Of a stretch of DNA of 64,000 nucleotides, positions 58,207 to 64,000 are shown one piece after another. A model generated the notes under the pieces. It was given only the letters and a program-made list of their open reading frames with translations. It made no database searches and was not told where the DNA came from. This stretch comes from Phyllobacterium phragmitis. GTDB lineage: Bacteria > Pseudomonadota > Alphaproteobacteria > Rhizobiales > Rhizobiaceae. Location of the stretch: positions 124,001-188,000 of the forward strand of contig NZ_PVBR01000002.1 in assembly GCF_002980495.1 (NCBI RefSeq). The letters are read 5' to 3'. The translations under genes were made by a program, and so were the position numbers. Each line of letters opens with the position of its first letter. Position 1 is the stretch's first letter.

Positions 58207-59478
58207 ATGCCCGAGATCAGGTCCACAATGAAGCAAGCCGCCCCGCACAGTGAAAAACAGCGCAATGAAAAGCTCAACCGCGCCGTGCGCCAGAATTCGC
58301 TTTTCTCCAAAGCAGGTGTATCCGAACGGCTTTTTGCCCATTTCTTCAAGGGGCTGGTCTATCCCCAGATATGGGAGGACCCCGAAGTCGACATGGCGGC
58401 GCTGGAGATCCGCCCCGGCCACCGCATCGTCACCATCGCGTCCGGCGGCTGCAACGCGCTTTCCTATCTGACGGCTGATCCGGCAAGCGTCGAGGCGGTC
58501 GATCTCAATCAGGCGCATGTAGCGTTCAACCGGCTGAAACTTGCAGCCCTCGCCCATCTGCCGAATTACGATGCCTTCTACCGCTTCTACGGCACCGCCG
58601 ACGACAAGACCAATCTGCAGGCTTATGAGCGGTTCATCCAGCCGCATCTCGATCCGCAAAGCCGCGCCTATTGGGAAAAGCGGATGCTCTCCGGCCGCCG
58701 CCGCATTTCGATATTCTGGCGCGATCTCTACCGCCACGGCCTGCTCGGCGTGTTCATCGGCATGGGCCATCGCGTCGCCCGCCTCTACGGCATCGACCCG
58801 CGCGATATCCTTAAAGCGCGAACCATTGAGGAGCAGCGCACCTTCTTCGACACCGCCCTTGCTCCCCTCTTCGACAAGCGCATGATCCGCTGGGCGACGG
58901 CGCGCAAATCCTCGCTGTTCGGCTTGGGCATCCCGCCACAGCAATATGATGCGCTGGCGACCGCCGGCAATGGCGACATGGCGGCCATCCTGCGCGGTCG
59001 GCTGGAAAAGCTCGCCTGCGGTTTTCCGCTGGCGGACAATTATTTCGCCTGGCAGGCTTTCGGCCGCGGCTATAGCAGCGACGCCGAGACCGGCCCGCTG
59101 CCGCCCTATCTCTCCCGCGCCAATTTCGATCACGTGCGAGCCCGCGTGGCCCGCATGAGCGTCGTCAACGCTTCCTATACCGAGTTCCTCGCCGCCAAGC
59201 CCGACGCTTCCGTCGATCGCTTCATCCTGCTCGACGCCCAGGACTGGATGAACGATGCGCAGCTCAACGAGCTCTGGCGCGAGATCACGCGAACGGCGGC
59301 GCCGGGGGCGCGCGTCATCTTCCGCACCGCCGCCGAACCGAGCATCCTGCCCGGCCGCGTTGTTTCAGCCATTCTCGACCGATGGGATTACCGCGAGGAC
59401 CTGTCGCGCGAGCTCCACGACCGCGACCGCTCCTCCATCTATGGCGGTTTCCACCTCTATTGCCTGAAGGACGGCTGA
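58207..59478 (+). CDS. btaA: SAM:diacylglycerol 3-amino-3-carboxypropyltransferase
   Basis: A 423-residue enzyme (DUF3419) that moves the 3-amino-3-carboxypropyl group of SAM to diacylglycerol and so makes diacylglyceryl-homoserine. Family marks are LFSKAGVSERLFAHFFKGL, VYPQIWEDPEVD, TIASGGCNALSYL, the Asp of VEAVDLNQAH and FILLDAQDWMND. I chose the ATG at 58207, eleven bases after AGGAAGGG; ATGs at 58156 and 58228 are alternatives. btaB follows one base after the stop. In Sinorhizobium meliloti this pathway is induced by phosphate starvation; I could not identify a convincing Pho box here. Confidence 0.92.
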   Translation: MPEIRSTMKQAAPHSEKQRNEKLNRAVRQNSLFSKAGVSERLFAHFFKGLVYPQIWEDPEVDMAALEIRPGHRIVTIASGGCNALSYLTADPASVEAVDLNQAHVAFNRLKLAALAHLPNYDAFYRFYGTADDKTNLQAYERFIQPHLDPQSRAYWEKRMLSGRRRISIFWRDLYRHGLLGVFIGMGHRVARLYGIDPRDILKARTIEEQRTFFDTALAPLFDKRMIRWATARKSSLFGLGIPPQQYDALATAGNGDMAAILRGRLEKLACGFPLADNYFAWQAFGRGYSSDAETGPLPPYLSRANFDHVRARVARMSVVNASYTEFLAAKPDASVDRFILLDAQDWMNDAQLNELWREITRTAAPGARVIFRTAAEPSILPGRVVSAILDRWDYREDLSRELHDRDRSSIYGGFHLYCLKDG

Positions 59479-59479
59479 C

Positions 59480-60142
59480 ATGTTCGGCAAGGCGCAGAAG
59501 ATCGACCATGGCAGCCTGATGGACCGCGTCTATCGCCGCCAGCGCCATGTCTATGACGCGACGCGCAAATATTATCTGCTCGGGCGCGACCAGATGATCG
59601 CCGGTCTCGATGTCCCCTCAGGCGGCAGCGTTCTTGAAATCGGCTGCGGCACCGGGCGCAATCTCATCAAGACGATGAATCAGTTTCCCAATGCACGGCT
59701 CTACGGCATTGATATCTCCCGTGAAATGCTCGACACGGCGCAAAAGGCGGCAGACCATGCAGGCATCGCCGACAAGCTGCGGCTGGCCTATGCCGATGCC
59801 GCCCGCTTCGATCCGCAGGCGCTGTTCGGACGCAGGGATTTCGACCGCATCTTCATCTCCTATGCCGTATCGATGATCCCGCAATGGCAGGTGGTGATGC
59901 GCGAGGCGGTGGCGCATCTGGCGCCCGGCGGCGAACTCCATATCGTCGATTTCGGCGATCAGAAACGGCTGCCGCACTGGTTTCGTGCCGCACTTTATCG
60001 GTGGCTGGAATGGTTCCACGTCACGCCGCGCAACAATCTTTTCACGGTAGCAGCCTCGATCGCCGCGGATGCCCGCGCAAAGGCCGAGACGCGTGCGCTC
60101 TATCGCGGCTTTGCCTGGATTTCGGTGATAAGGCGTTCCTGA
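59480..60142 (+). CDS. btaB: Betaine-lipid N-methyltransferase
   Basis: A 220-residue SAM-dependent methyltransferase that adds three methyl groups to diacylglyceryl-homoserine to give the betaine lipid DGTS. SVLEIGCGTGRNLIK (50-64) is the SAM motif, LYGIDISREML the acidic binding motif and LHIVDFGDQKRLPHWFR a later family segment. It follows btaA with a one-base gap, which fixes the assignment. DGTS replaces phosphatidylcholine-like lipids when phosphate is scarce, so this organism probably remodels its membranes in this way. Confidence 0.92.
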   Translation: MFGKAQKIDHGSLMDRVYRRQRHVYDATRKYYLLGRDQMIAGLDVPSGGSVLEIGCGTGRNLIKTMNQFPNARLYGIDISREMLDTAQKAADHAGIADKLRLAYADAARFDPQALFGRRDFDRIFISYAVSMIPQWQVVMREAVAHLAPGGELHIVDFGDQKRLPHWFRAALYRWLEWFHVTPRNNLFTVAASIAADARAKAETRALYRGFAWISVIRRS

Positions 60143-60225
60143 CCGTTTTTCCCAATGCCTGATTGATATCTGTTAGTGACGACCGCCAACGGATCGCGTA
60201 ACGCTTTTTAAACGCTGTTTCCAAT

Positions 60226-61056
60226 ATGGCCTTTTCCATGAAGCGCACCGCCACCGTTCTGCTGTCCCTGTTCCTGTCTGCCTGCACCACGGTGGATTAT
60301 GATCTTTCCGAAGCGACGCGCACCGTCAGGACGGAACGCAAGGTGACGGTCGCCTATCCCGCCGTCAGAGCCCCCAAATTCGCCGACCGCGATCCGCACG
60401 ACTGGAATGGCAAGACGCCCTGGCACTATGCGGTCCATGGCACCGATGTCTCCAAATATCAGGGTTCGATCGATTGGAAAACGGCTCGCGAAAGCGGCAT
60501 TTCCTTCGTTTTCATCAAGGCGACGGAGGGCGGCGACCGGGCGGATGAGCGCTTTACCGAGCATTGGTCCAAGGCGCGCGCAGTGGGCATGCCGCGCGGT
60601 GCCTACCATTTCTATTATTTCTGCCGTCCGGCCATCGAACAGGCGCGATGGTTCATCCGCCACGTGCCGCGCGATCCCCATGCGCTGCCACCGGTCCTCG
60701 ACATGGAATGGAACCATTTGTCGCCAAGCTGCAAGCTGCGCCCGAACGCAGCCGTCGTGCGCCGCGAAATGCAGATATTCCTCGATGCGGTCGAACGCCA
60801 TTACGGCAAGCGCCCGATTATCTACACGACAGTCGATTTCTTCGACGACAACGGCTTGAGCAGCATGAAGGAATATCCCTTCTGGCTGCGCTCGGTCGCA
60901 GGGCACCCGAACGAAAAATACGGCGACCATCCCTGGACATTCTGGCAATACACCGGAACCGGCAATGTGCCCGGTATCAAGGGCGACGCCGACATCAATG
61001 TCTTCGCCGGCAGCCCGAAGCAATGGCGCACATGGGTCGAGGGCAAAAAGCGCTGA
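60226..61056 (+). CDS. GH25 muramidase, predicted lipoprotein
   Basis: A 276-residue glycoside hydrolase family 25 (Chalaropsis-type) lysozyme. A lipobox LSAC with Cys20 follows a hydrophobic leader, so the enzyme is predicted to be membrane-anchored. Catalytic residues are in VHGTDVSKYQGSIDW (Asp74) and PVLDMEWN (Asp159, Glu161). FVFIKATEGGD, RGAYHFYYF and WTFWQYTG are further family marks. It would cleave the MurNAc-GlcNAc bond. The ATG at 60238 (MKRTATVLL) is an equally likely start. No strong ribosome site is seen before either ATG. Confidence 0.9.
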   Translation: MAFSMKRTATVLLSLFLSACTTVDYDLSEATRTVRTERKVTVAYPAVRAPKFADRDPHDWNGKTPWHYAVHGTDVSKYQGSIDWKTARESGISFVFIKATEGGDRADERFTEHWSKARAVGMPRGAYHFYYFCRPAIEQARWFIRHVPRDPHALPPVLDMEWNHLSPSCKLRPNAAVVRREMQIFLDAVERHYGKRPIIYTTVDFFDDNGLSSMKEYPFWLRSVAGHPNEKYGDHPWTFWQYTGTGNVPGIKGDADINVFAGSPKQWRTWVEGKKR

Positions 61057-61242
61057 TTTCGGCGCCACCCCCAGCGATTCATACGCAAGTTTGACTTCAT
61101 TTCCGCGCAGCAATAGTGCAGAAACAGGCGATTGCAAGCGCAGTCCAAGAATAGTCTCAATTGCGCGCATCTTGCTCTGCCACAAACCCTGACCTTGATC
61201 GAAATGGCCTTGATAGAAAATGGCCCCGAGAGAAAACCATCC

Positions 61243-62487
61243 ATGAAGAAGACCGCCTTCCTGCTGGCAGCATCGTTTTTTGCCTCGACCGCACTTGCGG
61301 CGGCGCAGCAACAGTCCCCCGCCCCAATCCCCGCTCCCCTCGATGGAACGGCCGATGGAACCGTTACGATGCCGAAACCGGCCTGCGGTGGCGACATGGA
61401 GGTCTGGTTCGATGGCGTGATCAAGCAAGCCCGTGAGGCGGGCGTCTCCGACAACAGCATTGGCGAACTCTACAGGGCTTCGATCGATGACAAGGTCCTT
61501 GCCCGCGACCGCTCGCAAGGCGTGTTCAACCTGACATTCATCGATTTTTCCAAGCGGCTCATCTCGGACGCGCGGTTGAAGAAAGGCCGTGAAAACCTCG
61601 TTAGATATGCCGATGTGTTCAGGAAGGCCGAGGATGCCTACGGCGTTCCCGGTCCCGTCATCGCTGCTTTCTGGGGCCTCGAGACCGACTATGGCGCAAT
61701 TCAGGGTGATTTCGATACGCTGAACGCTCTTGTGACGCTTTCCTTCGATTGCCGCCGACCCGAACTGTTCCGCCCACAATTGATCGCCCTGCTCAAGCTG
61801 TTCGACCAAGGCGTCGTCAATGCCCGCACGACGGGCGCATGGGCCGGCGAGATCGGCCAGATGCAGGTGCTGCCGCTCGATTATCTCGATCGCGGTACGG
61901 ATGGCGACGGCGACGGGCGCGTCGATCTGAAGAACAGCGTGCCCGATGCAGTGATGACCGCGGCGCGCATGCTGCATGATCTCGGCTGGCAGAAAGGCCA
62001 GCCCTGGCTGGAGGAAGTGCGGCTGACAAAAGACCTCCCCTGGGAAGAGGCGATCCGCACCAACCGCATGCCCCATTCCAAATGGGCCGCATGGGGCGTG
62101 GAAGGGCTGAACGGCCCGCTCGGGCCAGACGATGGCGACGCTTCGCTGCTCTTGCCGATGGGGCGCAAGGGTCCAGCCTTCCTCTCCTATCCGAATTTCG
62201 ATGTCTTCGTCGAATGGAACAAGTCGATCGTCTATGCGACCACCGCCGCCTATTTCGCCGCGCGTCTTGCCGGCGCACCCGCCTTCGAGGCCGGCGGTCC
62301 CGTTGCCGGCCTCGACACCGACCAGATGAAGGCGCTACAGACCAAACTTGCCGCGCGCGGCTATGAAATGGGCAAGATCGACGGCGTGTTCGGCCTGTTG
62401 ACGCGCGACGCGGTGCGCACCGAACAGCTTCGCCTCGGCCTGCCTGCCGATTCCTGGCCAACCGTGGAACTGCTGAATAAGCTTTGA
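61243..62487 (+). CDS. MltB-family lytic murein transglycosylase with PG-binding domain
   Basis: A 414-residue periplasmic enzyme. The signal peptide (1-20, ALAAAQQ) lacks a lipobox, so the protein should be soluble. The catalytic domain contains FRKAEDAYGVPGPVIAAFWG, with the catalytic Glu147 in GLETDYG, then TWAGEIGQMQVLP-like GAWAGEIGQMQVLP and GRVDLKNSVPDAV. A peptidoglycan-binding_1 domain closes the protein (about 345-413, DTDQMKALQTKLAARGYEMG). The ATG at 61243 fits the signal peptide; the frame continues upstream without coding features. Confidence 0.93.
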   Translation: MKKTAFLLAASFFASTALAAAQQQSPAPIPAPLDGTADGTVTMPKPACGGDMEVWFDGVIKQAREAGVSDNSIGELYRASIDDKVLARDRSQGVFNLTFIDFSKRLISDARLKKGRENLVRYADVFRKAEDAYGVPGPVIAAFWGLETDYGAIQGDFDTLNALVTLSFDCRRPELFRPQLIALLKLFDQGVVNARTTGAWAGEIGQMQVLPLDYLDRGTDGDGDGRVDLKNSVPDAVMTAARMLHDLGWQKGQPWLEEVRLTKDLPWEEAIRTNRMPHSKWAAWGVEGLNGPLGPDDGDASLLLPMGRKGPAFLSYPNFDVFVEWNKSIVYATTAAYFAARLAGAPAFEAGGPVAGLDTDQMKALQTKLAARGYEMGKIDGVFGLLTRDAVRTEQLRLGLPADSWPTVELLNKL

Positions 62488-62493
62488 AATGAG

Positions 62494-62532
62494 CGAGTAG
62501 TGATATGGAATAAATATTTCTATCTACTCACT
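62494..62532. terminator. AT-rich hairpin between convergent genes
   Basis: GAGTAG with GATA on one side and TATC with CTACTC on the other form an imperfect stem around an AT-rich loop (GGAATAAATATTTC region). It lies just after the MltB-type gene and before the end of the GGDEF-EAL gene, where it could end transcripts from either side. There is no long T-run. Confidence 0.45.
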
Positions 62533-62549
62533 ATTTCACGACTCCCCCG

Positions 62550-64000
62550 TCACGCCACCTGCCTCGCCTCGTCGAAGAATGCGCCGATGATACCGGCGAC
62601 ATTTCCCCGCGTGACGGGCGGGCTGAACAGGAAACCCTGCAGTTCACCACATTGTTCGGCGCGCAACCGTTCGAGCTGAGCGGTCGTCTCGACCCCTTCC
62701 GCCGTCGTGTCGATGCCGAGGCTCGCACCAAGCCCGATGATCGCGCGTACGATCGCCAGCGATTCCGGGCTGTTGTCGATCTCGCGCACGAAGGAGCGGT
62801 CGATCTTCAGCCGGTTGAATGGAAACTGCTTGAGATAGTGCAAGCTCGAATAGCCGGTTCCGAAATCGTCAAGCGCAATGCGCACGCCGCGCTCGCGAAG
62901 CCGCCGGAGCAACGCGAGATTGTCCGCGCTGTCATCGAGAAGCACCGACTCCGTGATCTCGATTTCCAGCCTGTCAGGAGCAAGTCCACTGTCGCGTAAT
63001 GCCTCTTCGATCGCTTCGAAGAGCCTGCCGCTTCGAAACTGGACGGGCGAGACGTTCACGGCAACCATGAGCGGATCGGGCCAGGACACCGCCTGGCCGC
63101 AGGCTTCCCGCAGCATCCAGCGACCAAGCCGGTCCACCTGACCGGTTTCTTCAGCAATCGGAATGAACTCCAGCGGAGGCACCATGCCCCGGCTCGGATG
63201 GTTCCAGCGCATGAGCGCTTCGAAGCCGCACAATTTGCCGGTCTGCACCGAAAGGATCGGCTGAAAATGCGCCTCGAATTGGCTGGCGATGTCGGCGTTG
63301 CGCATATCCATTTCCAGCGATCGGCGGTTGCTGACCTGCACATCCATCTCCGGCTCGAAGAAGCGAACCACGCCCTTGCACGAGCCTTTGGCGCGGTAAA
63401 GCGCAAGGTCGGCGCATCGAAGCAGATCATCAGCGCCGGTCGCGTCGATGGGGGCGACCGCCCCGCCAATGCTGGCGCCGATACGGATCGGGCTGCCCTC
63501 GACGCCGGTGATCGATGACAGTTCCTGGCCGATGCGCCCGGCAAGTATCTCGATCTGCTCCCGTGATTCGAGCCCCGGCGCAAGAATGGCGAACTCGTCT
63601 CCGCCGAGCCGGGCAACGATATCTGCTTCACGCAGGCGCTTTTTCAGCCGTTTCGTCACTTCGATCAGCACGGCGTCACCAGCGGCGTGGCCGAGCGTGT
63701 CGTTGACGATCTTGAAATCGTCGAGATCGATCAGCAGCACACCGAAAGCCCGTCCGCCACCGGCAAGATTGTTGGCCGCCCGCTCGATTTCGCGTGTGAA
63801 CACGGTTCGGTTGGCTGCGCCCGTCAGCGGATCGTGGTGGGCAAGATAGGTGACATGCGCCTCTGCACGGCGGCGCTCCGTGATGTCCATGATGGTGGAA
63901 AGGGTGGCCGGCCGGCCATCGACCAGAACTTCACTGGCATATTCGATAATGTCGATGATCCGGCCATCGGCTGTGCGGTGGCGCGGACCCGTTTCAGGCG
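62550..64000 (-). CDS. PAS-GGDEF-EAL c-di-GMP signalling protein, 5' end beyond the window
   Basis: About 483 C-terminal residues are visible; the start lies right of the window. The first residues (ADGRIIDIIEYASEV, then IMDITERRRAE) are the end of a PAS/PAC domain. The GGDEF domain has the intact motif RLGGDEF and an RxxD inhibitory site (READ) five residues before it, so diguanylate cyclase activity with feedback is possible. The EAL domain has FEALMRW, a conserved NVSP segment, EITESVLLDD, DDFGTGYSSL and KIDRSFV, consistent with an active phosphodiesterase. Which activity dominates cannot be told. Confidence 0.93.
   Translation of the reverse strand, partial: PETGPRHRTADGRIIDIIEYASEVLVDGRPATLSTIMDITERRRAEAHVTYLAHHDPLTGAANRTVFTREIERAANNLAGGGRAFGVLLIDLDDFKIVNDTLGHAAGDAVLIEVTKRLKKRLREADIVARLGGDEFAILAPGLESREQIEILAGRIGQELSSITGVEGSPIRIGASIGGAVAPIDATGADDLLRCADLALYRAKGSCKGVVRFFEPEMDVQVSNRRSLEMDMRNADIASQFEAHFQPILSVQTGKLCGFEALMRWNHPSRGMVPPLEFIPIAEETGQVDRLGRWMLREACGQAVSWPDPLMVAVNVSPVQFRSGRLFEAIEEALRDSGLAPDRLEIEITESVLLDDSADNLALLRRLRERGVRIALDDFGTGYSSLHYLKQFPFNRLKIDRSFVREIDNSPESLAIVRAIIGLGASLGIDTTAEGVETTAQLERLRAEQCGELQGFLFSPPVTRGNVAGIIGAFFDEARQVA

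Noticed and set aside
60208-62076. A 622-codon open frame on the minus strand
   Set aside because: It is antisense to the GH25 and MltB-type genes, both of which have clear catalytic motifs. Its translation shows no family pattern.

Overview
The window looks like chromosomal DNA of an alphaproteobacterium of the order Hyphomicrobiales (Rhizobiales), probably Rhizobiaceae or a close relative. The evidence is the GC-rich sequence with many long antisense shadow ORFs, an FtsZ with a long Pro/Gln-rich tail, the order mraZ to ligA of the division and cell-wall cluster with lpxC-bamD-recN-ligA attached, the SspB/DUF4169/RHH/AsmA block, a BtaA-BtaB pair for betaine lipids, and palindromic intergenic repeats of the kind common in this order. 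I see no phage, insertion sequence, tRNA or CRISPR array.

Layout. 1-8.7 kb: a truncated Bcr/CflA exporter diverging from a TetR regulator across an operator array; sspB with two small conserved genes; a large AsmA-like protein; and a TetR-YciI-Tag operon with an operator placed between its -35 and -10. 8.8-17.0 kb: FAD-linked oxidase plus a haem-degrading-domain partner, an unusual kinase-like protein, a secreted dienelactone hydrolase, uvrD/pcrA carrying an in-frame palindromic repeat, creA and an orphan hexapeptide acetyltransferase. 17.1-23.3 kb: a 53-residue membrane peptide with SCO, prmA behind a 220-bp inverted-repeat element, a DUF1127 peptide, aminopeptidase P, azlCD and a DUF2461 gene.

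23.3-49.7 kb is one block read on the minus strand: mraZ-rsmH-ftsL-ftsI-murE-murF-mraY-murD-ftsW-murG-murC-murB-[YecD-like hydrolase]-ddl-ftsQ-ftsA-ftsZ, then lpxC-bamD-recN-ligA-DUF2461. Many junctions overlap by 1-4 bases. It makes the lipid-II precursor pathway, the divisome core and the committed step of lipid A. A consensus-like promoter with 10-bp-spaced GGG repeats (a likely MraZ box) precedes mraZ. Two features break the usual block: the isochorismatase-like gene between murB and ddl, and palindromic repeats between recN and ligA.

49.7-64 kb: mntH behind a near-ideal promoter overlapped by a Fur/Mur-type palindrome; an AraC-DUF2000-cupin module; the RNase P RNA gene; a set of peptidoglycan hydrolases (SLT, AmpD-like amidase, GH25 lipoprotein, MltB-type transglycosylase) interleaved with a TerB/J-domain protein, two small lipoproteins, an SPW membrane protein and btaAB; and the 3' part of a PAS-GGDEF-EAL protein running off the right edge.

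No clearly new multi-gene system is evident. The most unusual items are the repeat inserted in frame into uvrD, the kinase with an acyl-CoA-synthetase-like tail, the hydrolase inside the dcw cluster, the inverted-repeat element abutting prmA, and several well-formed operators. All functional calls rest on reading motifs and recalled family features; no database search was run.
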